In this document: in pieces, positions 1 through 8,632 of the stretch
Position numbering within the stretch: position 1 is the first letter of the stretch
Layout: each line of letters starts with the position of its first letter
Source of the DNA: Burkholderiaceae bacterium
GTDB lineage: Bacteria > Pseudomonadota > Gammaproteobacteria > Burkholderiales > Burkholderiaceae_E
Assembly: GCA_023954045.1 (NCBI GenBank)
Contig: JAMLIR010000019.1
Coordinates: forward strand, 1-64,000
DNA: 64,000 nt
Reading direction: 5' to 3'
Translations under genes and position numbers: made by a program
The notes under the pieces: model-generated
What the model was told of the DNA's origin: nothing
Seen by the model: only the letters and a program-made list of their open reading frames with translations
Databases searched by the model: none

Positions 1-602
1 CTGCGCGCCGCCTCGAGCGCGGGCGACGCGAAGAACGGGTCGCCGCGCAACCGCGCGAGCACCATCGGCGTCGCGTCGAACCCCCAGAACACCTCGCCTT
101 CGATCACCGTCGACGGCACGCCGAACACGCCGGCGGCCGCGGCCGCCTCGGTGTTCGCGCGCAGTGCCTGCTTGACCTGTGGCGCGTCGAGATCCGCCAG
201 CGCGACGCCGTACTCGTCGAGCAGGCGGCCGAACGCGTCGTCGTCGGTGGGCAACTGGCCGTCGCGCCAGACGAACGCGAACAGCCGCTGCACCACGTCG
301 ACCGGATTGCCCAGCAGGATCGACAGCCGCAGCAGTCGCAACGGCACGAACGGGTGCGCGGGCGGCAGCGCGAGCGGGATGCCGTGCGCGTGCGCGAGCC
401 AGGCGACGTGCTCGAAGGTCCAGCGGCGCTTCGGCTCGATCTCGGCCGGGCCCACGTTGCCGAAGTGCTGCAGCAGCCCGGCGAACAGCACCGGCCGGCA
501 ATTCAGCGTCGCGTGCGCGGCGAACGCGTCGAGCTTCGCGCTCTGCAGGTACGAGAACGGCGAGACGTAGTCGAAGTACCAGTCGAGGGTGGGCGTCTTC
601 AT
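1..602 (-). CDS. 2-hydroxychromene-2-carboxylate isomerase-like protein (DsbA/GST-kappa fold), 3' end outside window
   Basis: The reading frame starts at ATG 602 and stays open to base 1, giving about 200 residues; the stop lies beyond the left edge. The N-terminus contains DYVSPFSYL, the conserved motif of HCCA isomerases in which the Ser (residue 14) binds the glutathione thiol. The C-terminal half has GVFGVPSTVIEGEVFWG, the cis-Pro and W-G signature of the kappa-class GST/DsbA family. The family isomerises hydroxychromene carboxylates in naphthalene-type degradation, but many chromosomal homologues have unknown substrates. Its ATG overlaps the stop of the upstream crotonase gene (ATGA), so the two are probably cotranslated. 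The fold is secure; the precise substrate is not. Confidence 0.85.
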   Translation of the reverse strand, partial: MKTPTLDWYFDYVSPFSYLQSAKLDAFAAHATLNCRPVLFAGLLQHFGNVGPAEIEPKRRWTFEHVAWLAHAHGIPLALPPAHPFVPLRLLRLSILLGNPVDVVQRLFAFVWRDGQLPTDDDAFGRLLDEYGVALADLDAPQVKQALRANTEAAAAAGVFGVPSTVIEGEVFWGFDATPMVLARLRGDPFFASPALEAAR

Positions 603-1495
603 GGCCGGCGCGCCGGATCCGGGTCGGCCGCGGCGCGGTGCGGCGCCTCGGCCGTGGCGCCGGCGTCGGCAAAGTAGCGCAGCGGCACGAGGTCGGGGAA
701 CGAGGGCTCGCGCTTCCCGGCGCGCGCGCGAATCGCCTCGGCGACCGCCGCAGTGTCCCAGAGCCCGGATTGCAGCCAGCCCATCTGGCGCAGGCCGTCG
801 GCGACAGGGTGATCGCGCGCGTAGTCGATCGCCTGCTTGCTCGCCCAGACCGCGACCGGCGGCTTCGCGGCGATCTCGCGCGCGACCTGCATGACGCCGG
901 CCAGCATCGCGCCGGCGTCGTCGAAGACCTCGTTGACCAGTCCCAGCGCGAGCGCGCGCTCGGCCGGCAGCCGGCGACCGGTGTAGGCGAGCTCCCGCGC
1001 GACGCCTTCGGGAATCAGCTTCGGCAGCCGCTGCAGCGTCCCGAGATCGGCCGCCATGCCGATGTTGATCTCCTGGATGCAGAAGAACGCGTCGCGGGTG
1101 CCATAACGCATGTCTGCGGCGCAGACCAGGTCGACGCCGCCGCCGACGCATCCGCCCTGGATCGCGGCGAGCACCGGCATCCGCAGTTCGGCCAGCCGGT
1201 CGAGCGTGCGCTGCATGTCGGCGAGCATCGCCGCGATGTTCGCGCGCGCGGCCGCGCTCGAATCGTCGAGCGCGATCGACGAACTGAACGCGTCGAGCGA
1301 CATTCCGGCGCAGAAGTGCTTGCCGGCGGCGTCGAGGACCAGCGCGCGCGCCGGCGCGTCGCGCTGCAGCCTCGCGAGGACGTCGTCGAGCTCGCGCCAG
1401 AACTGCGGGTCGATCGCGTTCATCTGCTCGGGGCGGTCCAGCGTCAGCCGCGCGACGCGGTCGGCGATCTCGAGGCGGAATCGTGAGTAGGGCAT
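599..1495 (-). CDS. Enoyl-CoA hydratase/isomerase family protein, probably delta3,5-delta2,4-dienoyl-CoA isomerase
   Basis: 298 residues from ATG 1495, preceded by GGAG at 6 nt spacing; an ATG 33 nt further upstream is less likely because it adds a non-conserved leader. Crotonase oxyanion-hole segments are visible (AAGKHFCAGMSLDAF and GGCVGGGVDLVCAADMRY). The three acidic residues that define dienoyl-CoA isomerase (ECH1) appear to be present: Asp in GGGVDLVCAADMRY, Glu in CIQEINIG and Asp in AADLGTLQRLPK. This favours isomerisation of 3,5-dienoyl-CoA to 2,4-dienoyl-CoA during beta-oxidation of odd-position unsaturated fatty acids over a plain hydratase. It overlaps the downstream HCCA-isomerase-like gene by 4 nt. 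Confidence 0.9.
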   Translation of the reverse strand: MPYSRFRLEIADRVARLTLDRPEQMNAIDPQFWRELDDVLARLQRDAPARALVLDAAGKHFCAGMSLDAFSSSIALDDSSAAARANIAAMLADMQRTLDRLAELRMPVLAAIQGGCVGGGVDLVCAADMRYGTRDAFFCIQEINIGMAADLGTLQRLPKLIPEGVARELAYTGRRLPAERALALGLVNEVFDDAGAMLAGVMQVAREIAAKPPVAVWASKQAIDYARDHPVADGLRQMGWLQSGLWDTAAVAEAIRARAGKREPSFPDLVPLRYFADAGATAEAPHRAAADPDPARRP

Positions 1496-1594
1496 GTCGG
1501 TCTCCGTGCGATCCCGGGATGGTAGCAATCGCGCGCGCCCGCGCGCGCGGGCGGCGATCGGCTATGCTGCGCGCTTCATGTTCGAGGCCCAACC

Positions 1595-2320
1595 ATGACT
1601 AAAAAACCTCGCTCCGGGCAGCCCGCGCCGCAGCGCAGCTATCGCTACTACGAGCTGGTGATGGCCGGATTCGTCACCGTCTACATCTGCTCGAACCTGA
1701 TCGGCCCCGCGAAGGCGGTCCAGGTGCAACTGCCGGTGATCGGCGCGGCGACCTTCGGCGCCGGAGTGATGTTCTTCCCGATCTCGTACATCTTCGGCGA
1801 CATCCTCACCGAGGTCTACGGCTACGCGAAGGCGCGGCGCGTGATCTGGGCCGGCTTCGGGGCGATGAGCTTCGCCGCGTTCATGGCCTGGGCGGTGGTC
1901 CAGCTGCCCCCGGCGCCGGGATGGCCGCACCAGGACGCCTACGAGATCGCGTTCGGCAACGCCTGGCGCATCGTGCTGGCGTCGCTCACCGCCTACTTCT
2001 GCGGCGAATTCGTGAACTCGTTCGTGCTCGCGAAGATGAAGCTGATGACGCAGGGCCGGCACCTGTGGGCGCGCACGATCGGCTCGACGATCGTCGGCGA
2101 GGGGGTCGACTCGTCGCTGTTCTATCCGCTCGCGTTCTGGAACAGCGGCATCATCCCGAACGAGCTGATCCCCCAGCTGATGGTCTCGCAGTGGATCGGC
2201 AAGACGCTGGTCGAGGTGGCGTTCACGCCGGTGACCTACAAGGTGGTCGGGTTCCTGAAGCGGGCCGAGCACGAGGACTGGTACGATCGCGACACCGATT
2301 TCACCCCGTTCAGGCTCTAG
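1595..2320 (+). CDS. yhhQ: Queuosine precursor transporter (YhhQ/QueT family, DUF165)
   Basis: 241-residue integral membrane protein with about six hydrophobic segments. It carries the family-typical stretches FFPISYIFGDILTEVYGY, FCGEFVNSFVLAKMK and GEGVDSSLFYPLAFW, whose acidic and polar membrane residues are conserved in YhhQ. In E. coli YhhQ imports the 7-cyano/7-aminomethyl-7-deazaguanine precursors of queuosine for tRNA modification. Length matches the family. It stands alone, followed 27 nt later by an FtsX-type permease. Confidence 0.92.
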   Translation: MTKKPRSGQPAPQRSYRYYELVMAGFVTVYICSNLIGPAKAVQVQLPVIGAATFGAGVMFFPISYIFGDILTEVYGYAKARRVIWAGFGAMSFAAFMAWAVVQLPPAPGWPHQDAYEIAFGNAWRIVLASLTAYFCGEFVNSFVLAKMKLMTQGRHLWARTIGSTIVGEGVDSSLFYPLAFWNSGIIPNELIPQLMVSQWIGKTLVEVAFTPVTYKVVGFLKRAEHEDWYDRDTDFTPFRL

Positions 2321-2347
2321 CGCCCGCATGCGCGTCCCGTCCCTCCG

Positions 2348-4840
2348 ATGCAAGACCTGCTGCTGTCGCTGCGGCTGACGCGGCGCGACTGGCGCGCGGG
2401 CGAGCTGCGCCTGCTTCTGGCGGCGCTGGTCGTCGCCGTCGGCGCGATCGCCAGCGTCGGCTTCTTCGTCGACCGGATGCGCGGCGCGCTCGAGCGCGAG
2501 GCCGCGCAACTGCTCGGCGCCGACCTGGTCATCGGCTCGGACGCGGCCCCCGACGAGACGCTGGCCGCCGAGGCCGCCCGACGGGGCCTGCAGGTGGCGC
2601 GCACCGTCGTGTTCCCGAGCATGGCGCTGGCCGGCGGGATGCCGCAACTCGCTTCGGTGAAGGCGGTCAGCGACAACTACCCGTTGCGAGGCCGCGTGCG
2701 GGTCGCCGACGCTGCGGGCGCCGCCGACGAGGCGGCCGCGCGCGCGCCGGCGCACGGCGAGGTCTGGCTCGACCCGCAACTGGCGCAGGCGCTCGGCGTC
2801 GCGCCCGGCGGCACGGTCGCGTTCGGCGACGCGAGCTTTCGCGTCACCCGCCTGATCACGCTCGAGCCCGATCGCGGCACCGGCTTCGTCAACTTCGCGC
2901 CGCGCGCGATGTTCGCGATCGACGACCTGCCGGCGACGAAGCTGGTGCAGCCCGCCAGCCGCGTGCGCTGGCAGCTGATGTTCGCGGGAGATGCGGGCGC
3001 GGTTGCGGCGTTCGTGCAGTGGGCGCAGCCGCGGCTCGGGCGTGGCCAGCGCATCGAGTCGCTCGACAGCGGCAGGCCCGAGCTGCGCGCGACGCTGGAT
3101 CGCGCAGGGCAGTTCCTGTCACTGGTCGCGCTGCTTTCGGCGCTGATCGCGGCGGTGGCGATCGGTCTGGCGGCGCGGCGCTTTGCCGAGCGCCACCTGG
3201 ACGGCTGCGCGGTGATCAAGGCGATGGGGCTCGGCCACCGACGGCTGCTGAACCTGCTCGGCATGGAGCTGCTCTGGGTCGCGCTGGCGGGCGCGGCGCT
3301 CGGCATCGCGCTCGGCTGGGCCGTGCACTTCGGACTGGTCGCGGCGGTCGCGCCGCTGGTCGAAGTGCCGTTGCCCGCCGCCGGCTGGCTGCCTGCCGCC
3401 CAGGCGCTGGTCGTCGCGCTCGTGCTGATGGCGGGGTTCGGCGCCTGGCCGTTCCTGCGGCTCGCCGGCGTGCCGCCGCTGCGCGTGCTCAGGCGCGAAG
3501 TCGCCGCCGCACCGGCATCGGCCTGGATCGCCGTCGGCCTGGCGGCGGCGGCGTTCTGCGCCCTGCTGTTCTGGTTCGCCCGCGATCCGCGGCTCGCGGT
3601 GTTCTCGATCGGCGGCTTCGCGCTCGGCGCGCTGCTTTTCGTCGTCGTCGCGTTCGGGGCAGTGCGACTGCTCGAGCCGCTGCGCCACGCCGGGTTCGTC
3701 GCCGGCAGCCCCGCGCTGCGCCTGGCGTTCGCCTCGTGGTCGCGGCGACGGGCGATGACCGTCACGCAGACCGTCGCGCTGTCGGTCGGGCTGATGGCGC
3801 TGCTGCTGCTCACCGTCACCCGCACCGATCTGATCGACGGCTGGCGGCGCGCGAGCCCCCCCGATGCGCCGAACCGCTTCGTCGTCAACATCCAGCCTGA
3901 CCAGACTGCGGCGGTGCGAGCGGCGCTCGAAGCCGCCGGCGTGCGCGCGCCCGACCTGTCCCCGATGATCCGCGGCCGCCTGGTCACGGTGAACGGCAGG
4001 CCGGTGCGCCCGGAGGACTACGAGGGCGACCGCGCGCAGCGGCTCGTCGATCGCGAGTTCAACCTCTCGTACGCCGACCGGCTGCCCGGGCACAACACGA
4101 TCGTCGAGGGCCGGTGGTTCGCGCCGGGCGCGCACGAAGTGTCGGCCGAGCAGGGCATCATGACGACGCTCGGCCTCGCGCTCGGCGACGAGCTGGGCTT
4201 CGACGTGGCCGGAGAGATCGTGACCGTCCGCCTGACCAGCGTGCGCAAGGTCGCCTGGGACTCGATGAAGGTGAACTTCTTCATGATCCTCTCGCCGGCG
4301 GCGCTCGAGGGCAGGCCGCAGACGATGATCACCGCCTACCACCAGCCGGCGTCGTCGCCGGGGCTGGATCGCCAGCTGGTGCAACGCTTCCCGAACCTCA
4401 CGGTCTTCGACACCGGCAATCTGCTGCGGCAGGTGCAGACGATGCTCGACCAGGTGATCGGCGCGGTGCAGGTGCTGTTCGTGCTGGCGCTGGCCGCCGG
4501 GGTAGCCGTGCTCTGGGGCGCGCTCGCCAGCTCGCGCGACGAGCGGGTGCGCGAGGCGGGCCTGATGCGCGCGCTCGGGGCGTCGGGGCGCCAGCTCGCC
4601 TCGGCGCAGCTGATCGAGCTGGCGTTCAGCGGCGCGCTGGCCGGCACGCTGGCCGCCGCCGGATCGATCGCGATCGGCTGGGTCCTGGCCGACCAGGTGT
4701 TCCGCTTCGCCTACGAGCCGCGCTGGTGGGTGCTGCCGGCGGGCGCGGCGATCGGCGCCGGCCTGGCGCTGCTGGCCGGCTGGCTCAGCCTGCGCAGCGT
4801 GCTGCGGGTGCCGCCGCTCGCGACGCTGCGCGACGCCTGA
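2348..4840 (+). CDS. FtsX-like ABC transporter permease (YbbP type), without adjacent ATPase
   Basis: 830 residues with the MacB_PCD/FtsX plan doubled: an N-terminal membrane helix (about residues 20-45) followed by a periplasmic core domain, a first block of four helices (about 260-400), further helices, a second core domain (about 500-690) and a final FtsX block (about 700-825). The C-terminal helix pair DERVREAGLMRALGAS is typical of the coupling region. YbbP-type permeases normally pair with a YbbA/LolD-like ATPase and are thought to move lipids or envelope substrates. No ATPase gene lies beside it, so the partner must be elsewhere. Substrate unknown. Confidence 0.88.
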   Translation: MQDLLLSLRLTRRDWRAGELRLLLAALVVAVGAIASVGFFVDRMRGALEREAAQLLGADLVIGSDAAPDETLAAEAARRGLQVARTVVFPSMALAGGMPQLASVKAVSDNYPLRGRVRVADAAGAADEAAARAPAHGEVWLDPQLAQALGVAPGGTVAFGDASFRVTRLITLEPDRGTGFVNFAPRAMFAIDDLPATKLVQPASRVRWQLMFAGDAGAVAAFVQWAQPRLGRGQRIESLDSGRPELRATLDRAGQFLSLVALLSALIAAVAIGLAARRFAERHLDGCAVIKAMGLGHRRLLNLLGMELLWVALAGAALGIALGWAVHFGLVAAVAPLVEVPLPAAGWLPAAQALVVALVLMAGFGAWPFLRLAGVPPLRVLRREVAAAPASAWIAVGLAAAAFCALLFWFARDPRLAVFSIGGFALGALLFVVVAFGAVRLLEPLRHAGFVAGSPALRLAFASWSRRRAMTVTQTVALSVGLMALLLLTVTRTDLIDGWRRASPPDAPNRFVVNIQPDQTAAVRAALEAAGVRAPDLSPMIRGRLVTVNGRPVRPEDYEGDRAQRLVDREFNLSYADRLPGHNTIVEGRWFAPGAHEVSAEQGIMTTLGLALGDELGFDVAGEIVTVRLTSVRKVAWDSMKVNFFMILSPAALEGRPQTMITAYHQPASSPGLDRQLVQRFPNLTVFDTGNLLRQVQTMLDQVIGAVQVLFVLALAAGVAVLWGALASSRDERVREAGLMRALGASGRQLASAQLIELAFSGALAGTLAAAGSIAIGWVLADQVFRFAYEPRWWVLPAGAAIGAGLALLAGWLSLRSVLRVPPLATLRDA

Positions 4841-4841
4841 G

Positions 4842-5234
4842 TCACTGGGCCTGGAACATCTGCCGCGCCGCGTCGTCGGGCAGCTTGCAGATGCGGGCGG
4901 CCAGGTCGAACTGCCCGCCGCGCCGCTGGCAGTCGACGAACGGGTCGTGGCGCGGTGCCTCGGTGGTGCGGATCGGCGCCGGCGAGCCTGCCGGCCCTCC
5001 CGAGCGCTCGATGCCCGAGGCGACGACCTTCGGTTTCCAGACCTGCACGCGGCCTGCGCCGACGCAGGGCTCGTCGGAGAACACCGTGCGCCCGTCCTTC
5101 GTGGCGCAACGAAACACGGTTGTGCCGTCGGGCGCGCTCGCCGCGGCAGCGGCGATCGCCGGCATCGCAGCCAGCGCGGCCGCGGACAGGGCGAGCGGGG
5201 CGAGTGCGGGGAACTTCGTGACGGGGAACTTCAT
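4842..5234 (-). CDS. Small exported DUF4124-type protein
   Basis: 130 residues from ATG 5234, which has an excellent GGAGG ribosome site 5 nt upstream; ATGs further upstream lack one. Residues 1-28 form a Sec-type signal peptide ending near AIAAAAASA. The mature start GTTVFRCATKDGRTVFSDEPC is a DUF4124-like beta-hairpin with two cysteines. The C-terminus has a second Cys pair (VDCQRRGGQFD and ARICKL), plausibly a disulphide. It converges with the upstream permease, leaving one base between stops. Function unknown; a periplasmic location is inferred. Confidence 0.75.
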   Translation of the reverse strand: MKFPVTKFPALAPLALSAAALAAMPAIAAAAASAPDGTTVFRCATKDGRTVFSDEPCVGAGRVQVWKPKVVASGIERSGGPAGSPAPIRTTEAPRHDPFVDCQRRGGQFDLAARICKLPDDAARQMFQAQ

Positions 5235-5261
5235 GAGGGCCTCCTGACGGAGATTCCGCGT

Positions 5262-5290
5262 TTGGGAGCCGACCGACTCCCAAGTATGCT
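5262..5290 (+). promoter_or_regulatory. Putative rmuC promoter with an inverted repeat spanning the spacer
   Basis: TTGGGA (5262-5267) and TATGCT (5285-5290) are separated by 17 bp, each matching the sigma-70 consensus at four of six positions. A perfect 7-bp inverted repeat, TTGGGAG at 5262-5268 and CTCCCAA at 5277-5283, covers the -35 element and the spacer. Such placement fits an operator, though it could be a chance dyad. No T-run follows, so it is not a terminator. Confidence 0.4.
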
Positions 5291-5335
5291 CGCGGATATC
5301 GTGTTTTTCGACAAGCCTGAGCGAGCGAACCGACC

Positions 5336-6706
5336 TTGTCTGTGACCGAATTCCTTCCGATCGCAACCGTCGTGCTGGCCGCGATCGCGGTCGTGCTGCT
5401 GCTGGTGCTCGCGCTGCGGCGCGCCCCCGATCCGGCGCCGGCGCTCGACGAGCTCGCGCGGCTGAACCAGGCCCAGCTGCAGCAGCAGCGCGAGCTTCGC
5501 GAGGAGACCGCCTCGCAGGCGCGCGAGAACCGGCTCGAATTGTCCGCGTCGCTGGCCGAACTCGGTCGCAACCTGACGCACCAGATGGGCACGATCGCCG
5601 GCGTCCAGAACAACCAGATCGACGCGTTCGCGCAGCAGCTCACCAAGCTCACCGAGGCCAACGAGCAGCGGCTGGGCGCGCTGCGCGAGAGCAACGAGCA
5701 GCGGCTGAACGCGCTGCGCGAGGGCATCGAGCTGCGGCTCGAGGCGCTGCGCGAGACGCTCGAGCGGCGGCTGCGCGAGCTGCAGGGCGACAACGCGGCG
5801 AAGCTCGAGGAGATGCGCCGCACCGTCGACGAGAAGCTGCACGCGACGCTCGAGCAGCGGCTGGGCGCCTCGTTCAAGCAGGTGTCCGACCGGCTCGAGC
5901 AGGTCCACAAGGGCCTGGGCGAGATGCAGGCGCTGGCCTCCGACGTGGGCGACCTCAAGCGCGTGCTGACCAACGTGAAGACCCGCGGCACCTGGGGCGA
6001 GGTGCAGCTCGCGTCGCTGCTCGAGCAGCTGCTGGTGCCCGAGCAGTACGCCGCCAACGTCGCGCCGGTGCCCGGCTCGAACGAGCGCGTCGAGTTCGCG
6101 ATCCGCCTGCCGGGGCGCGGCGACGAGGCGCCGGTCTGGCTGCCGATCGACGCGAAATTCCCGCGCGAGGACTACGAGCGGCTGGTCATCGCGCAGGAGA
6201 AGGCCGACCCCGTGGCGGCCGAGGCGGCCGCGCGCCAGCTCGAGCAGCGGCTGCGCCTGGAGGCGAAGACGATCCGCACCAAGTACGTCTCGCCGCCCGA
6301 CACCACCGACTTCGCGCTGATGTTCCTGCCAACCGAGGGGCTGTACGCCGAAGTCGTGCGCCGCCCCGGGCTGATGGACGACCTGCAGCGCACCTGGCGA
6401 GTCGTGGTCGCCGGCCCGAGCACGCTTGCGGCGATCCTGTCGAGCCTGCAGATGGGCTTTCGCACGCTCGCGGTGGAGAAGCGCTCGAGCGAGGTCTGGC
6501 AGCTGCTCGGCGCGGTCAAGACCGAGTTCGGCAAGTTCGGCGACGTGCTCGCGAAGACCAAGGAGCAGATCGACCGCGCGAGCACGACGCTCGGCACGGC
6601 GGCGGTGCGCACCCGGGCGATCGAGCGCAAGCTGCGCGACGTCGAGTCGCTGCCCGACACGACCAGCGCGCAGCTGCTCGAGGACGACACCGGCGCCGCG
6701 TCCTGA
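5336..6706 (+). CDS. rmuC: DNA recombination protein RmuC
   Basis: About 456 residues. One N-terminal membrane helix (residues 4-24) is followed by a long coiled coil rich in Glu, Arg and Leu with heptad-like repeats (residues about 35-205). The C-terminal RmuC nuclease-like domain has TRGTWGEVQLASLLEQLL, LPIDAKFPREDYERL and FLPTEGLYAEV, all diagnostic. RmuC restricts inversions and other rearrangements at short repeats in E. coli. The start is uncertain: TTG 5336 and GTG 5342 are both possible and neither has a strong ribosome site. Confidence 0.92.
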   Translation: MSVTEFLPIATVVLAAIAVVLLLVLALRRAPDPAPALDELARLNQAQLQQQRELREETASQARENRLELSASLAELGRNLTHQMGTIAGVQNNQIDAFAQQLTKLTEANEQRLGALRESNEQRLNALREGIELRLEALRETLERRLRELQGDNAAKLEEMRRTVDEKLHATLEQRLGASFKQVSDRLEQVHKGLGEMQALASDVGDLKRVLTNVKTRGTWGEVQLASLLEQLLVPEQYAANVAPVPGSNERVEFAIRLPGRGDEAPVWLPIDAKFPREDYERLVIAQEKADPVAAEAAARQLEQRLRLEAKTIRTKYVSPPDTTDFALMFLPTEGLYAEVVRRPGLMDDLQRTWRVVVAGPSTLAAILSSLQMGFRTLAVEKRSSEVWQLLGAVKTEFGKFGDVLAKTKEQIDRASTTLGTAAVRTRAIERKLRDVESLPDTTSAQLLEDDTGAAS

Positions 6707-6788
6707 CGGCCGGGCCGCCGGGCCGGCGCCAGGTGGTCCGGGCAGGCCGGAGGGCCCAGGCGCGGCGTCGGGCGCGCCTCGCGCGGCG

Positions 6789-8108
6789 CTAACCCAGTAT
6801 CCGCAGCACGCCCAGCGTGATGATCGGGAACGCGATCAGGATCAGCACGCGGATGAAGTCGCTCAGCAGGAACGGCATCACGCCGCGGAACGACTCGGAC
6901 ATCGGCACCTCTGGCGCCAGCGAATTGATCACGAAGACGTTCAACCCGAACGGCGGGGTGATCAGCCCGACCTCGACGCAGATCAGCACCAGGATGCCGA
7001 ACCAGATCGCGGTGTGCTCGGGCGTCATCCCGAAGTCGAGCTTCATCACGATCGGGAACAGCACCGGGATCGTGATCAGGATCATCGACATCGAGTCCAT
7101 CACGCAGCCGAGCACCAGGTACATCAGCAGGATCAGCGCCAGCACCATCATCGGCGACAGGCCGCTGCTGGCGATCGAGGTCGCGGCCTGCGTCGGCATC
7201 TGCGTGATCGCCAGGAACGCGTTGAAGAGGTCCGCCCCGATCAGGATCAGGAAGATCATGCCGGTGAGCTTGGCCGTCGCGAGCAGGCACTCGACGAGCC
7301 CCTTCATCCGCATGCCGCCGCGCACGAAGGCGATCACGCCGGTGGCCGCGGCGCCGACGGCGGCGCCCTCGGTCGGCGTGAAGAAGCCGCCGTACATCCC
7401 GCCCATCATCACGACGAAGACGATGATGACCGGCGACAGCTCGAGCAGCGTCTTCAATTTCTGCGCGAGGCTCGCCTTCGGCCCGGCAGGACCGGCCTCG
7501 GGGTCGACGCGCACGACGACCGCGATCGCGATCATGTAGCCGATGGCGGCGAGGATGCCCGGCACCATTGCCGCGATGAACAGCTTGCCGATCGACTGCT
7601 CGGTGAGGATCGCGTAGATGACCAGCACCACCGACGGCGGGATCAGGATGCCCAGCGTGCCGCCCGCAGCCAGCGAGCCGGTGGACAGCGCCCCCGAGTA
7701 GTTCAGCCGCTTCATCTCGGGCAGCGACACGTGCGCCATCGTTGCGGCGGTGGCCAGCGACGAGCCGCAAATGGAGCCGAACGCCGCGCAGGCGCCGATC
7801 GCGGCCATCGCCACGCCGCCGCGCCGATGGCCGAGCCAGGCAGCCGCCGCGTTGAAGATGCCGGTCGACAGGCCCGATGCGGTTGCGAACGCGCCCATCA
7901 GCACGAACAGCGGAATGACCGACAGCGAGTAGCTCGCGGTCTGGAAGTAGGGCGCCGTGTTCATGTAGTTGAGCATCGGCTCGAGGCCCGACACCCAGAT
8001 GTAGCCGATGCCGCCCACCAGCAGCAGCGACAGCCCGACGTTGACGCCGATCACCAGCAGGCCGATCAGCACGCCGAACATCAGCAGCGAGATCTCCATC
8101 CCGCTCAT
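6789..8108 (-). CDS. dctM: TRAP transporter large permease (DctM)
   Basis: 439 residues from ATG 8108, with GGAAGGGAA just upstream; translation is coupled to dctQ through an ATGA overlap. It is a highly hydrophobic protein with a dozen or so predicted helices. DctM hallmarks include SGLSTGIFNAAAAWLGHRRG, GGTLGILIPPSVVLVIYA and FFTPTEGAAVGA. It forms the sodium-driven membrane channel of a TRAP system together with the small DctQ subunit and the periplasmic binding protein encoded upstream. Last gene of the SDR-dctPQM operon. Confidence 0.93.
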   Translation of the reverse strand: MSGMEISLLMFGVLIGLLVIGVNVGLSLLLVGGIGYIWVSGLEPMLNYMNTAPYFQTASYSLSVIPLFVLMGAFATASGLSTGIFNAAAAWLGHRRGGVAMAAIGACAAFGSICGSSLATAATMAHVSLPEMKRLNYSGALSTGSLAAGGTLGILIPPSVVLVIYAILTEQSIGKLFIAAMVPGILAAIGYMIAIAVVVRVDPEAGPAGPKASLAQKLKTLLELSPVIIVFVVMMGGMYGGFFTPTEGAAVGAAATGVIAFVRGGMRMKGLVECLLATAKLTGMIFLILIGADLFNAFLAITQMPTQAATSIASSGLSPMMVLALILLMYLVLGCVMDSMSMILITIPVLFPIVMKLDFGMTPEHTAIWFGILVLICVEVGLITPPFGLNVFVINSLAPEVPMSESFRGVMPFLLSDFIRVLILIAFPIITLGVLRILG

Positions 8109-8632
8109 CGGAATTCCCTTCCGCCGCGGGCCGCGCGCGCGACGCACACCAGCGTGAGCAGGGCCATCGACGCGACGATCGGCACGAACATCCACCAGGT
8201 GGGGATCTGCAGCATCATCGACATGTCGTTGAACTGGTACTGGTTGATGCCGCCCAGGGCCAGGCGCCAGGTCATCAGGCCGGCGACGATCGCGAACAGC
8301 ACGTCGCACAGCACGGCCAGGAAGCGGCGCACCGCGGGCGCGAACATGCCGACGAACATGTCGACGACGACGTTGCCGCCGCGCAGGTGGCAGTAGGGCA
8401 GCATCGCGAACACCGCGATCGCGGTGCCGCGCTCGGTCAGCTCGAAATCGCCGACCAAAGGGGACCCGAACACCGAGCGGCTGAGAATGCTGGCGACCGA
8501 AGCGGCAGTGAAGGCCAGCATGACCACGCCGCCGGCCACCGCCAGCCAGGTACAGGCGCGCTCGAGCGCGCGTTCGAGCCCGGGACGGGCCGCCGCACCG
8601 GTGTCGCCGGTGCGGCTGCCGCCCTCGCTCAT
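8105..8632 (-). CDS. dctQ: TRAP transporter small permease (DctQ)
   Basis: 175 residues from ATG 8632, which overlaps the dctP stop as ATGA. Four membrane helices are visible, with the family features FELTERGTAIAVFAMLPYCH and GGNVVVDMFVG between helices 1 and 3, and a last helix near MFVPIVASMALLTLVCV. Length is normal for DctQ. It pairs with DctM in the inner membrane. Confidence 0.9.
   Translation of the reverse strand: MSEGGSRTGDTGAAARPGLERALERACTWLAVAGGVVMLAFTAASVASILSRSVFGSPLVGDFELTERGTAIAVFAMLPYCHLRGGNVVVDMFVGMFAPAVRRFLAVLCDVLFAIVAGLMTWRLALGGINQYQFNDMSMMLQIPTWWMFVPIVASMALLTLVCVARAARGGREFR

Noticed and set aside
1562-2779. Long minus-strand open frame (405 codons) opposite yhhQ and the permease start
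   Set aside because: Arg/Ala/Gly/His-rich translation typical of the antisense of GC-rich genes; the plus-strand genes have clear family motifs.
5262-5283. TTGGGAG/CTCCCAA dyad as a terminator
   Set aside because: No T-run follows on either strand and it lies in a divergent region where no gene ends.
6707-6788. GC-rich dyads between convergent rmuC and dctM as a terminator
   Set aside because: Several overlapping GGCC/GGGCCGG dyads exist but none has a T-run or a defined loop.
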